Positions 31,001-45,195 are shown, numbered from the stretch's first letter. The stretch: DNA of 64,000 nt from Geosiphon pyriformis (GCA_016748015.1 JAAOMT010000295.1:254604-318603); one strand, 5' to 3'. Translations and numbers: made by a program. The notes: generated by a model from the sequence alone, not told the origin.

Positions 31001-34000
31001 TTTTTTTAAATATTTTTCGCATTGATTTAAATTGTCAAATTAATACATATTCAATTTTGAATAATTTACTTTTAATATCTAACCTAAGCGTTTTACATTA
31101 AATTTGATTAATTCAAATAAACTTATTATTAATCAAAAAAAATTATCTATTTACTTGGTAATTTGTGAATTTTATATTTTATAATAAACTATAATTAAAA
31201 AGTGGTTTTTAATTATCTTTGTAATTATAAAATAATATTTAATTTTATTCGAAATTTAAAAATATTGTAATATTATACTGTTATTAATTACTTAAGTTAA
31301 TTGAACCTATTTTTATACTACATAAACAAATTTTTTACCAAATACCAAATTTAAAATTTCTGATTAATTATATTTAAAATGAGTATATTATTTATGCTAA
31401 ACTTTTTGTTTTCATAAAACTTAAAAGGTCCAATTAAAAGATATTTATTCAAAAATTTTAATTTTAATTTGTTAATTTGTTTTATTAGATTAATATAAAC
31501 AAAATAGTTATTATTAATTAAACTGTATTATTTATAAAAATTTACATTTGTTTATAATATATTACCAAAATATGTAAACCAATTTTACTATTTTTTTAAT
31601 TAATTAAGCATTTTAAAAATTTATTATTTTAATTTTTAAAAACAAGTTTTTTAACCAAATTATAATAAATCTTTTTTTTTGTAATTTTATAATTATAATT
31701 AAAACAAGAAGTAAAAAAAAGCAACTATTATTGTTTTGTAATTAATATTATTATTATTATTTAAAAAATACTTTAATAATAAAATCACTATTTTTGTTTT
31801 TAATTAAGAATTTTTTTAAAAGTTATTTTAAAACAATTTTAACAATATTATTATTATTATTATTATTAAAACATTAATTTTTTATATTTTTTGGTAATTT
31901 TATCAATATTATATTATAAGTATTAATTATAATGTTTAGTTTTATTAATAATAAACAATAATTTTTTGGTTTTAAATAATAGTAATAATAATAATACATT
32001 TGTTAAATTTGGTTTAAATTAATGTTTAACTGTATTATTTAATACAAATAACTTTAATTAATTTTTATTAATTTTAAAAACAAAACAAATATGTTTTAAT
32101 ATGTAATTTATTTAATTATAAAAATTAAATTAATAAAATAAAAACCAAATATTTTTTTAAATATTATAAAAATAAATTTTTAATATATAAATACTGTTAT
32201 TAAACAAAAATATAAATTTTTTATACATAAAATTACAATATATATTATAAAAATTATTATGTTAATTTAACAAAATTAGTTGGCAATAAAAAAATAAGAT
32301 TAGTAATTAGTTTAAATATAATTAAAAATATAATATAATTTAACTTTTAAAAAAATAATAATTAATAAACTTATAATTAAATAAACTTAATCTTAAAAGT
32401 CTAATATTTTATTAATTTATTATTATTACTTAATTTTTTTAATAGAAATTTACTTTTTATTTTTTTTTTTATTAAGTTTTAATAAATATAATTTAATTAC
32501 TATTTAAAAATTAAGAATAAACTAAGAATTTTAGTACTAAATATAGTTTATTTGCTTTTTACATATAACCAACTACTCAAGTTAGTTTAGATTATATTAT
32601 ATTAACATTCTAAAAAAAAACTTACTCAAAAAAAAATATTCTTTAAACAATTTTAAATAATATAGTATTATTACTAATCAATCTAACCAGTTATTTAATA
32701 GTTTTTAAAACATTAGTTTTAATATTAGCAGATTTATGTTTTCAAAGTAACAACAAGTTAAAAAATGTATTATTATTAATAGCAAACAAATCTACATAAA
32801 AACCAATTATATCAATATTTTCATAGTTATATTCAGCTTTTAATACAACTATTCTCAATTTTAACTTACTAACAGTTTTACTAAAAATACCTATATATAT
32901 CAGTATTTTATTGATTTTAAGACTAAAAACACTGTTTAAAACAAGATTTTTTTTAATAAATTGTTTAAACATAATAATCAAAAAATTAACAGGTTTAATA
33001 ATAAATTTAATTAATATAGTTAATTTAGCCAAATCAGTTTTCAAAGAGGTTAATTATGAGAAAACCAAAAAATTATTAATAACTACAAAAAAAAAGCAAG
33101 AGTTACCAAAGGTAAAAATTCAGAAAAGCTTAAAAAAACAAAAGTCTTAACATAAGACTTAGTATTTACAAAACATAATATCTAAATCAGTTTAAAATTT
33201 AAATATAATTAGAGCAAATTAGAAACAATAACCAGAATTAGAAAAATAAAAAATAAAACATGTTTGATTACTAATTTAAAAGATTATATTACTAATTTTA
33301 AAAATAGTACAGTCAAAAAAAAGATTAATCAACTTGGTTTTTAACTTATTATAAAACAAAATAGTCTTATTTTGATTTACTAAAAAAAAAATCCTAATAT
33401 TATTTTTGTTTACAAAAATAGACTAATAACCAAAAGCAAATATAACAACATCTAATTTTTTAAAATATACAATCATGTACTATCAAATACCAATAAGCTT
33501 TAGTACAATATGAGCAATTTCATTAAAGACATTAAATATTATCTTAATATTAACAGTAAATATATCCAAAAACATATTATACAGTATAATAGCAGCAGAA
33601 AAGGAACCAAATTTAGAAATTACCAAAGATTTGGCAATTTTAAAGATGATCAAATAAACAAAACTTGTAAGTTTAATCAGAAATACAACTTTTAAAAACT
33701 TTTAAAAAGCAAATTCTACACAAAAAAGCTTTATATTGTCTTTTAATACTAATTTTACATACAAAAAATCATATATTAACTAAAAAATAGCCTTAACATA
33801 AGCTAATTTAATCTTAAAATAGTATTAAACATTAGAATAAAAATTATTTATTCAGTAAATTTTTAACAACTAGAAATAATTTTTTAAGTACTACTAATAG
33901 CAATACTAAAAACCAGCAAAAAAAATGCTTTAGTTTTTATTTGGTTAGTCCAATTCCTAAAAACAAATAATCTAACAGAACATTATTGTTTTGCTTTTAA

Positions 34001-35340
34001 AACCAACAATGATTTATTAAAAAATACCACATTTGGCAAAAAAGACAATAGTTAATCTTGGCCTATCTTAGATAATAAACTAAATAATACAATAGAAATT
34101 TTATTTAAGATCTTATTAAAAATTACTAAGAAGTTCAATATAAGAATAGCAAAAACAAACAACTGCTTTTATTTTTTTAAATTTTTGGTTTTTTTAATCA
34201 TTTTTTTAAAGAGGTAATATTAGTAATACCAAATATAAAAACTATAATAAAGAAAACCAACTTGTTGATTAATTTGTTATTAAATATTTTTGGACTTTTA
34301 AAAAAATAAAAACAACACTAAAACTGATTCAAATATGTTTTTTTGAAAGAATTTTAACCAGTAAAAAACCAGTTAAAGAAGAAAAAAATAATATAATAGC
34401 TTCTAAAAACAGCTTTTTACTATCACTAATTAAAAGAAAAGCTTTTAAGATATTTTGTTTAGCTGTTTTTACAATAGAAAAAACTTTTGTAAAATACCAA
34501 AAAAAATACCAGTTGCAGTTTTTTTATTTTTTGTTTTGGTTATAATTATAAAATTAAAAAAACAAAAAAAATTTTTTTTCTTTTTAAATATGGTTTTTTT
34601 TAATAAAATATACTCAATTTTAATAATTTATTAATAATTAAAAAAAATTTAATAAAAACACAACTGCTAATTATTATTATTTTTATAGATAATTTATTAA
34701 AAAAATTAAGATTTTGTAATATTATTTGTAAAACTATTATATATTTTAATAATTTGAATTCAAATATTGGTATTTAAGTTTTTGAATTAATGTTATTGAT
34801 ACTTGTTAAATTATAGATTATTGTTTTAGTTCTTAAATATATCTTTTTTTTGATATAATTACTATTTATTTAGATAATTAGGCTATTATTAGTGCTTATG
34901 TTTTAGAGCTTAATTTGTATAAATTTAATGTTTACAATAATTATTGAATTTAAAAAAAACAAAATTTTAATTTTATTTATAATAAAAACATATTAGATAT
35001 AATTTAAGATTAAAAAATATTTAGATATAATTAGTAATATAATTACTAATAAATTGGTTTGTATTGTTATCTTATCTTTGTTTTTTTTTATTTTAATTAA
35101 ATAATATTATCTTTAAGTCGAAATTATGACTATATTATACAATGTTTGTTATTTTATTTGCTAAGTTTATAATTTAATTAAAAATACTAATTGAAAAATA
35201 AGTTTTAATATTAATATAATTCCTTATAATATAATTAATAGTATTAATTAGTATTATATATTAATAATATAACAATTAGATTCAAATATATGCTTGGACT
35301 TTACTAATAAATATATTATTATATATGTTGTTATTTATAA
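31001..35340. other. A+T-rich desert with unreadable repeat remnants
   Basis: Very A+T-rich. Two modest frames (32911-33150 plus, 33510-33695 plus) sit in a slightly less extreme stretch at about 32.7-34.5 kb that is probably a decayed mobile element, but no domain could be recognised. A segment at about 32470-32610 is shared with 57050-57185 and 57285-57350. Confidence 0.5.
32470..32610 (+). repeat. Dispersed repeat, copy A (shared with 57.1 and 57.3 kb)
   Basis: Contains a TATAATTTAATTACTATTTAA block and then TTTTACATATAACCAACTAC, both recurring in order at 57050-57185. Family unknown; the higher similarity of the short core suggests a transposon terminal region. Confidence 0.5.
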
Positions 35341-35410
35341 AAAAAAGAAGTAAAAAAAACAGATAATAAAAATAGGCCAGAGAAATAGTATTCAATGAGT
35401 AAATACATTG

Positions 35411-35530
35411 TCAGAAAATTATGACACATTGCTTAACAATAAGCATATTATCAGAAAATTATGACATATTGTACAGCAATAAACATATTATTAAAAAAAT
35501 TATAGTATATTGCTTAAGAATGTGTAAAAT
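35411..35530 (+). repeat. 40-bp tandem repeat, about three copies, in the 5' LTR
   Basis: Units start at 35411, 35451 and 35491 with TCAGAAAATTATGACA-type sequence. The first two are close and the third is degenerate. The matching position in the other LTR copies carries different short repeats (AATTCTGA/AATTCCAG-like). Confidence 0.8.
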
Positions 35531-37819
35531 TTTGTATAATGAGAATTATGTATATATAGCAAAAATATTAGAAGCAAAAAAACAGATTAGTTTAGAACAA
35601 CAATACTTCTTTTTTTTAAAAATAGTTTTCTATAACTTGAAATAAAATTATATTAATATCAATAAAATTATTTATTATTATCCAATCTATATTATTATTA
35701 CTTAATTAAGAAATATTAATTAATTTTACACTATTAATATTTTATGTTAATAGAATTCAATACTTAATCACACTAAACTAATAGCTTTTGATTATGACTA
35801 TTAATAAAATACCAATTTTTTATTTTTTTATTTTTTTTTATTTTTTTTATTTTGTTTTCTTTGTTGTTTACTAATTAATTAAAAAAATTAAGTCTTAAGT
35901 AATTAATTTTAAAAATAGCCTAATAAAAAACCTAAAAACAAGAATAAAAACTTAAGAATAGCTTACCAGAAAAATATGACTATTAGAATAAACTGGCTAT
36001 CATATTAAAAAAAAAAATTCACAAAAGAAATCATCAATTAAATCTTTGTCTATTATACAAAAAACTTAACCAAAATCTTCAAACTTTAAAATCTTTGGAA
36101 ATTATTATTATTAACAGTTATTGAGCACCAAGTTACAAATTTGTTATTTGTTTTAATATTCTAACTAATTACCTGTAATATTTGGTGCTTTCTGTGAGAT
36201 ATAATCTAACAAAGAACCAGTACTAACATTAATTATCTAAAAAAGTGACAGAATTAGAAGTAACAAAAACAAACTATTTAGAATTTGCCAAATCTTTATT
36301 TTAACATTACCAAACTCATCTTAAACTGACAAGTAACTATTAGCCAGCAAAATCAGCTTTCAACTTCTATATTAACAAAAAAATTAAATTCTACTTAAGA
36401 GACTAAAGAGATCCAAAAGTCATTTTTAAAAATTTTTATAGTGAATTATTTCAAAACATTATGCTTTCACAAAATTATTTGTTTGCCCTACTAATTACAG
36501 AGATAAATCAAAAAATTGACATCCAACAGAAATTTTTTATTACTTTTACAGACAAAAATAAAAAAATTACAAACTTTAGCAAAAATACTAAAAAAAATAC
36601 AACTGCTTACTTAGAAGAAACCAAAAATTATTTTACCTATTTATCTGTTTTATTATCATACACTAAAAAGTATTATATACACACTATTCAAATTCACATC
36701 AATATTGATTGTGAAAATACTATTATCATAAGTACTATTCCAAAATAACCAAAAAAAACCAAATTATTAAGAATCTATGATGATTTTTTTAAAGAATTTA
36801 AATTATAACCAACAATCTCATCAGAATTTTAATTATCACCACTCCAACCAAATTTTGAATCTGCCAATAACTGAACAGACACCAATTCAGAAAAAAAAAA
36901 TAATAATAATTAGAAAAATAATAACCAAAATCTGATTCTAAATAACTTAAAAATCCAAACTCTGATTGTTCAAATCTATTCAAACTTAAACAATCCAAAC
37001 CCAGCTTTTATTTTTTCAGAAAACTTACTTTTAATTATTTTAATTAATTCACTATTAATAGTATCAATTGCCACTTAATAACAGTCACAACAACAACAAC
37101 TTACACAAATAGTCTATATATTAATTGCTAAGCTTGAAAAATTTATTCATAAAAAAAAATATATCTAAGCATAGCTGAATGATATAACAAAAGCCATTGC
37201 AGCCAATAGATAGAATAACACCAAAATACTTCAAGCCATCTTATACTTTTTTCAGAATACTATTAATTCATAGTATTAGAGTCTAGTCAACAAACTATAA
37301 ATTTTTAATGTATTTAAAACTATATTTCTATAATATTTTAGTAATTACAACAATATTAATTAGTTATTAACTAGTTTTACCACTATTAAACAAAATAATA
37401 CTAAAACAGTCACCACATATCTGAAATATTTCTGTCAAAATTTGCACTAAATTCAGGCAATTGAAGCTAACTACTTTATAGTATTACAGATCTTGAATTA
37501 ATTTATTCATGAATTATGCAACAGTTTATTATAACAAGTATGTTTAATATACTTAAATACTTTTTAAGATGCAGTTACCTATATCAGAGATTTTGAATTA
37601 ACCAAACTTAAAACCAATCATATGTAAACTGTAAATTTAATTATGAATAAATTATCTAAATTGAATTCTAAACTAAAACAATTTAGTGATTCAATTAACC
37701 AAAAGTTAAAAGAATACTTAATTAACCATTAAGTTATCTATTAATCTCTCCAATATTATAAAAATTAAGAAAACTTTAATCATTTTCAAAATTAATTATG
37801 GTAGCAAAAAATATGTAAT

Positions 37820-37861
37820 TGCTATTACTATAGTAAACAAAGCTATTTAAAAGCAGATTGC
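37820..37861 (+). other. Degenerate gag zinc knuckle
   Basis: Plus-strand codons give CYYYSKQSYLKADC where CYYCGKQGHLKADC would be a standard knuckle. The four differences (C to Y, G to S twice, H to Y) are each one G-to-A or C-to-T transition from the expected codon. Confidence 0.75.
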
Positions 37862-38469
37862 CATTACAAATCTAATAACTCACAATTAAGAAACCAATAT
37901 AAAAATCTTGATTATAGATTTCAAACCAGAACTATGTTAATAATTCATCATGAAAATCATATCAATCTTATTATACACCAATAATACAATAATTAACATA
38001 CTTATCTCTTATTTATCAAACTCTAATATTAGTAATATATTAACTACAGCCACAAATAATTTATTAATCCTAATAAATTTAAGTACCATTCCAAAATACT
38101 GTGTCAATATTAACTAAAAATCCAAGACCAAGAATCATTTACATCCAACAAAATTAAAAATTGGCAATAATTATGTATTAACCAATTCTCAGTTTATTAA
38201 ACCAGTCATTAAAATTATGTTTAAAAAATTTAAGAAATAAGTACACTTAAAATTCGAATTTTCAGAGCTATTTAAATTTCTTGATTACTTCAGAAAATGC
38301 TCAATTTAACAATTTAAAACAGTCAAAACAACTACTTACTAATAATATTTTACCAGCAATAGTCACCAAAAATGAATTACTAATCACTATCTTCCTATTT
38401 GAATTAAAAAATTAATCAAAAACTCTGTTATTTAATGAAACCACTCTTAATACCAAAACCTATTACTGC

Positions 38470-38900
38470 CATATATACTGATGCCAAAGTCAATAGCCAA
38501 TGTATTAAGCTAATTCTTAATAGTAGATTAATAGACAGCATTATCACATAACAATTTATGAACCAATTAAATTACCAAGTTAATTATACTACTAATGTCA
38601 GAATTATTACAGCCAATAAAACAATCAAGACTTCTATTAATGAAATCAACAACTTTTTTTTTTGAAATCAATAGTATTATTGTATTTATTAAAATTCTTG
38701 TCATGGAAGCCACACAATACTAAGCTTTTATTAGTAATAACTAGCTGTTTAAGACTAATGTTGTGCTTAACTAAAATATTCAAGAGCTACAGCTTAATTA
38801 AAATGGTTAGCATATTTGAATACTAGCTATTTGTAGTCACTTTAAAACAACCCAATTACAATCATTAATAAAATTTAAGAAAGAAATAAACAAACTGACT
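38470..38900 (+). pseudogene. Retropepsin-like protease remnant
   Basis: Reads YTDAKVNSQCIKLILNSRLIDSII, then a stop, QFMNQLNYQVNY, RIITANKTIKT, and VMEATQY further on. LILNSR at 38510-38527 replaces LILDSG, so the catalytic Asp and following Gly are both lost. The region at 43650-43960 is a second, more complete relative. Confidence 0.75.
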
Positions 38901-39960
38901 TAAAAAGCCTATTAAGTTTTATGGACTGAAAACAATTACAACAAACTATTATTAATACTCTCTTAAAATAACAAGAGAACAAATCTTAAGCCACTGTCAT
39001 TGAAAACACAGCCAGCAGTTAACATTGTTACTTATAGAAATTAGGAATATTATAGTAAGAGAAATAGCCAATTAGAAATAGATATAGTAACAGAAGAATT
39101 TCAGAATTTTTTTGAAGAAATTGCAGGATTCCAGAATTTCAAAATACCAAAATTTTTTACTTAGAATTGTAGAATCCCAAAATTCCAAATTTCAGGATTT
39201 TTTTGAAGGAATTACAAGATTTCAGGAATCTTATATAATACTAATTATATATATATAGCAGTAGTATTAGAAGTAAAAAAAGCATTCAATTTAGTTTTGA
39301 TTTAACTTCTTTTTTCTTATCTATTAATTAATCTTTACTTTTCAGATAGTTATTATTAACCAAAAGGAATTCACCAAAATATTCAATAAACATACTTATT
39401 ATCATTCAATCCATGTTATTGTTGTTTAATTAAAAATCTTTATAACTTATCTGTTATCAACACTCTATATTAATAACATTCAATACTTAACTACATAAAA
39501 ACAATAGTTTTTAATCATAACTATTGATAGAATACTAATTTCTTATTTTTTTTCATTTTCTTTTATTTTCTTTTATTTTCTTTTGTTGTTTGTTGATTTA
39601 CTAACTGATTAAAAAAATTAAGTACTAAATAATTAATGTCAAAGATAGCTTGATAAAAAACCCAAAAATAAGAATATAGAAATCGAAAATTAAAAATAAT
39701 TTACCAAAAGAGCATAACTGCCAGAATAAACTGGCCACCATGCTGAAAAAAAAAATTTAATGAAATAATTATTTCAAGAAACTACTGAACAACTATAGAA
39801 TCTCTGTTTATTATACAAAAGACTCTACCAAAACTTTCAGATACTAAAACCTTCAGATATGAAAATTTTTAGATATTATCCAATACTACCCAACTATTAA
39901 GCATCAAATTATGGATTTATTATTTGTTTTAACATCCCAAATAATTACTTATAATATTAG

Positions 39961-40498
39961 TCAGATGCTCTTAGCATAAAATGTTTTGGACTATTAATGA
40001 CTTGAACTAATTGTTCTTGATTATGACAATTAACAATACTAATTTCTTTTTTTTCAAGTTTTATTTTATTTTATTTTTATTTTTATTTTTATTTTTATTT
40101 TTTTTATTTTTTTGTAAAGTGACAACATAGAAAAAATTAACTGTCTAAAAATAGACTTTATAATAGCCTGGTAAAAAAGAGAAGCTCTCCTTAAAATTGG
40201 ATATTAATATTATCTTATTAATTTACCAGAAGGGCAAAAAGACATTATCAAATTCTAATAATTATACTTAATTAGCTTAGAAAAAATAGCTTACATATAT
40301 AAGTTACAATACTACAAAACCATAACTTTGTGTTTTATAACCAAAAAACTTTACAAGTAAATTCATATCTATTAAGAGATCTTTAGAAATTAATAATATT
40401 AACATATTATACAAGTCTACAAAAAAAACTTTTAAGCTTTTTTTATTCAAATTTAGAACAACAAATATTATTATCATACCCTATTAAGTTTACTTGTA
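39961..40498 (+). repeat. Partial LTR of a related element
   Basis: Resembles the 3' two thirds of the neighbouring LTR from ACTATTAATGACTTGAACTA onward and ends ATAATA before TTTGGTGTTTTTTG (primer-binding region variant). It directly abuts the 3' LTR of the previous element. The internal region that belongs to it starts at 40499. Confidence 0.6.
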
Positions 40499-40957
40499 AT
40501 ATTTGGTGTTTTTTGTAAAATTATAAAATTCACAAAGACAGAACACTCTATAAATTCACAAAAGTGGCAACTATTAAGACCATAAAAAAAATCACTCACT
40601 GTATAAAAAAGTATTATTTTAATACTTTAGAAAAAACTTAGGAATACTATTAAAAACTATTACTATAAAAAATAATTATTATTATTATTTACATGTCAAG
40701 ATTGACTATTTATTAGACCAAACAACAAACACAAAAAAATTCAAAGAACAAATTCATCAAAAATTATTAACATAGTTAACAACAACTACTATTACCTGAA
40801 TCATAGCTAAAACTTTTTGTATAATTAATAAAGAAATTGAAAAATACACAGCAAAACAGTACTTTTAAGTAAAAAGAAAACAACTAGCAAAATCTAACTT
40901 TAAAAAATCCAAGTCCAAATTTAATAATACAACAGTTGCATAAAAAAAATCTTAACT

Positions 40958-41866
40958 CACAATGTTATAGATAATTATTTGGAGTGTTAAAACAAATAAC
41001 AAATCCATAACTTAGTGCTCACTAGCTGAAAATATTGGTAATTTTTAAAGATTTTGAAGTCTAAAAGTTTTGATTAAGTTTTTTGTATAATAAACAGAGA
41101 TTCAATTAATGGTTTTTTCTGTGAATTTTTTTCTTCAGCATAGTGACCAGTTTATTTTGGCAGTTATGCCCTTTTGGTAAGCTATTTTTAAATTTCTATT
41201 CTTGTTTCCAGGTCTTTTATCAGGCTATTTTTGATATCAAATACTTAGTACTTGATTTTTTTAATTAATTAGTAAACAACAAAGAAATGAAACAAAAAAA
41301 ATAAAAAAAACAAGAAAAAAAAACAAGAAATTAGTATCTTGTTAATAGCTATAATCAAAAGTTATTGGTCTAGTATAGTTAAATATTGGATTTTATTAAC
41401 ATAAAGTATTAATAAAATAGAATAAATTAATATTTTTTTTAATCAAGTAATAATAACATGGATTGGATAATAATAAATAATTTTATTAATATGAGAATAA
41501 TTTCACTTTAAGTTATAGAAAACTATCTTTTAAAGAAAGAGATAAAAGTAAATAGTATTGCTAATTACTGTTTTGTTGAAGTTGAATCTTATTTATTTTA
41601 TTATATTTTTTTGAAATTACTTTTTTTGCTTTTAATATTTTTATTAAATATATATAATTTATGTTATATAAGATTCTTTGAACTTTTGCAATTTCTTAAG
41701 AAAAATTCTGAAATTCTGAAATCCTGCAATTTTTCAAGATGAATTCTAAAATTCTGAAATTCTGAAATTCTGAAATTCTTCAAGAAAAATCCTGGAATTT
41801 TTATTTTTACTATGCCTATTTCTAATTAGCTATTTTACTTTTTATTATAATTTTTACTTTTTATGA
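40958..41866 (-). repeat. Inverted (minus) LTR inserted in the element
   Basis: The reverse complement matches the LTR of the 35.3-39.9 kb element, including the block around GCATAACTGCCAGAATAAAC. Includes short tandem repeats of an ATTCTGAA-like octamer at about 41700-41790. It looks like a solo LTR or the edge of a minus-strand copy. Confidence 0.65.
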
Positions 41867-43649
41867 GTAACAATAATCAATAAAAAATTAAGATTTCTCT
41901 TATTAACTATTTTTTTATACTATCAAACACTAGGAAATAGAATTTTATTTAACCAATTTACAGAAACACAATCAAAAACTTCAAGAACTTTCAGAACTCT
42001 GTATTTTTAGAACTCTAATAACAATTTTTGAACCAAATTCTTAGGAAAATACAAATTATTGTTTGAGAATTTTATTTTAGTGGCCAATAAACTTGGCAGA
42101 AATACATTATCTTAAACATTATTACTAGCACTGCTCTTAACTGAATTAGCAACTATCTCTTTAGGAAAAACAGTTATCTTGCAGTCTATTGATCCAACTT
42201 ATAAAGAAAAACAATTATTCTTAAAATTCATAAAACAACTAAGTATATTATCATCAGTTTTCTTATTATTAAGAAATAAACCACTTTTTGTAACTTAAAT
42301 CATGGCTTACTAAGATATTATTAGACTAAAAAAATTTTCTAGTAAAAAAAACAATGTATACATCTGAATCACAAAAGCTAAGAAAGCAATTAGTACCAAT
42401 AATTGAAATGATATTAGAACAATTCAAACACTATTATTTTTTTGATAAAAACCACAGACTCATATACTAAAGTTTCAAAGAGAAATTAACTGACTTTGCT
42501 GCTTTTAAACTTGCCTTTTTACAATACTTCTGCAATTTTAATACACTTATTAGGCTATAAAATCAGTTTAATATAATAAAACAAAAAAGTCATAAAGCAG
42601 TAACCACTTATCTTGGATGGTTTAATCAAATTTTTTAATAGATACAAGTAATTAAATAAGACTATTACACCACAGAACAAATCCTCAACCAAATTATCAA
42701 AAAATTAAGAAGCAGTATCTTATAATTCATAAAATTCAGCTACCTAACTAATTTGTAAGAAACAGTTACTCTTGTCTGTAATATTAAATCAATAAAACAA
42801 GAAATCAATTATACTTAAATCATTAATTTGGCTATAAATAGAATCTTCAATATTAACACAAAACTTATTCAATTAAGTGAGAAATTAACTTAGAAAATTG
42901 AGAGATTCTTAGCTAAAACTATAGAAATCTATTAGTCATTATAACAGAAAGATAATATTAATAGATACTAACAATAACAGAATTGACAACAACAATAACA
43001 ATTCTGGAAATCAGATTTCTGTAATTGTTACTACTGTTAAAAATTTGAACATATTGTTAAGAATTGCTAAAAAAAATAACAGACTAAAACCAAGAAAACT
43101 AATATTAACAACAATCAAAATATCTTTAAGTTGTAGGATTCCAATATTCTAAATATTACTCACTATAGTGTTTATATCAACTGTTTTAGAATTACTATCA
43201 GCAACTACAAGCAATGATACAAATAATTTCTTAGTACCAAGTTTCTATATATAATCATCTCAGATTTTAAATAATTGACTATAAGTAAAAATGGCAAAAC
43301 ACCAGTAGAAATTAGATGCAATTTATTAGCAGGCTATTTTGACCAGTAAATTGTGATAATATATTATCTTAAACAGCATAAACTGAATATTCAAACCAGA
43401 TTTTATATCTTGGTTTTATAGAAACTTCAAATTTTGGTATTGCTATATTTTTAAAAAAAAAAATATAGTTAAAATTATTAATTTTTCTACTTAAAACACA
43501 AATTTTGTCTATTAATACAATTTTACCTGCTACAATTACTAAAAATAATATTTTTATTGTTATATTTCTATTTAATATTAATAATCTAAATACTACTAAT
43601 CTTTTTAATAAAGCTGTTATTAATCAGAATAAACTAATTATGATAATAC

Positions 43650-43960
43650 ATACTGATGCCAAAGTAGGATAATTAAATATTAAATTAATACTCAATAGTA
43701 AATTTGTAAACAGCATAATTATAAAACAACTTATAAATCAATTAAGTTACCAAGTAAATTATGCAGTCACCACTAAAATAATTATCATGAATAAAAATAC
43801 CAAAACACTAATAGAAAAAATTAACAACTTCCTTTTCAAAATTCATAAAATCAGCATTTCAACTAAAGTATTTATTATAGAAGCCACTCAGTATTAAACT
43901 TTTATAAAAAATAATTGGTTAACTAAAGTCTATGTTATGCTTGACTAAAACACTTAAGAA
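43650..43960 (+). pseudogene. Retropepsin-like protease remnant (second copy)
   Basis: Reads HTDAKVG, a stop, LNIKLILNSKFVNSIIIKQL, INQLSYQVNYAV, then IEATQY and NNWLTKVYVMLD. The order equals that at 38470-38900. The catalytic DSG is NSK at 43694-43702. Confidence 0.75.
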
Positions 43961-45053
43961 CTCCAAATTACTTTTAACAAACAACATACTAAAGTATTCA
44001 TCATATATAAATACTTCAAAATGGGAATCTTAGAACAACTCTTGATTGAATTTGAAGAACTTATCTTTCAGCCAATCTTGGAAACTTATTAAGTTTTTTG
44101 GGCTAACAATTATAAAACAAAGCCATTACCATCTACATAAGAAAAAAAAGATAAAAAAAAGACTAACAAAGAACCCAAAATATTAATATTAATCTATTTA
44201 ACTCTAAATTAAAAAAATTAATTTTATTAATCCCTAAAATTAATCTGTATTAATTGTGAAAAGAAATTGTTTTCAATAAATGTCTGTATTAGAGACAATA
44301 AAGTATGGCCAACTGCCATCAAATACTATTGCCAACTTTGTGTATTAGAACAATTTGAATAACCAAAATAACAAGACAAATAAAACAACACACTATGTTT
44401 TACATATGACAAAATTTTATCAAATAAAAATTATGAAATGATGTCTTTAACAGAAAAAAAACATATAATAAATTCTGCCAATACATTATTCTAATTAATG
44501 ACTGGACCTGAAAAAAAATTCTATTTGCTACAGTTTATAGTTAAACAATAAACCAACTAAATTTATATTTTTACAATAAAAAAAAATTTGAAAAATAATC
44601 ACAAACAAATAAAAAAATGTCACAATTGAAGAAATATACACCATAAAAAATGTCTTAGTAATTATCAAAAAAATGGACAATCTATTTACAGATAATCTTA
44701 AAACATTTTAAGACCAGTACCAAAAACTGGCCTTTATTTGAAAAGAACAAGAACAGAAACTAGCAGATCTTAATATAAAACTGTGTAATTATTGTTTGAT
44801 TTTTTGCTATTTTTAATACTGCAATAAATGTGATTTTTTGTTTAATTTACTTCCAAAAACACTATATTCTATTATCAAACTACAAAAATCTAAGAAAAAA
44901 TACAAGTTTACTATTGAGAACATATTATTTTAAAAGCCAAGTAAGGCTATTAAAATAGAATAATATCTTACCTATCTTGATCTTTTTAAAAAATTAGAAT
45001 TGAAATAGTATAATAATGACAACAAAAAAATATGCTTTAAAAAAGCACATAAA

Positions 45054-45195
45054 GATAATACTGGATTTGATTTAAGATACTTTAGACAATCCTTATAATT
45101 ATAGTTTTATACTTTTTTGTAAAAATAGATCTCAAAATAGCTTTAGAAATTTCTATTAGTACTATGTTTCAAGTTGCCTCCAATCTAATCTTATA
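45054..45195 (+). pseudogene. dUTPase-like domain remnant within the retroelement
   Basis: KDNTGFDLRYF at 45051-45083 resembles dUTPase motif 1 (the AG[YF]DL block). After a frameshift, KIDLKIALEISISTMFQVAS at about 45123-45180 resembles the strand and motif 2 region (ALxIPxxxMxQVASRS). Later motifs are not readable. Confidence 0.55.

Larger units (their letters stand above)
35350..39960 (+). mobile_element. Decayed LTR retrotransposon (gag, protease; pol missing)
   Basis: A 5' LTR (about 35350-36180) is followed by TTTGGTGCTTTCTG as primer-binding site (36183 on). The internal region holds gag with a zinc knuckle at 37820-37861 (now CYYYSKQSYLKADC) and a retropepsin region at about 38470-38900 (YTDAKV, LILNSRLIDSII, VMEATQY). 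A 3' LTR at about 39040-39960 matches the 5' LTR along most of its length. No RT or integrase is visible between protease and 3' LTR. Many stops and frameshifts. LTR limits are approximate. Confidence 0.75.

Noticed and set aside
33510-33695. Small frame in the A+T-rich desert
   Set aside because: Unsupported by motif or neighbour; likely part of a decayed element.
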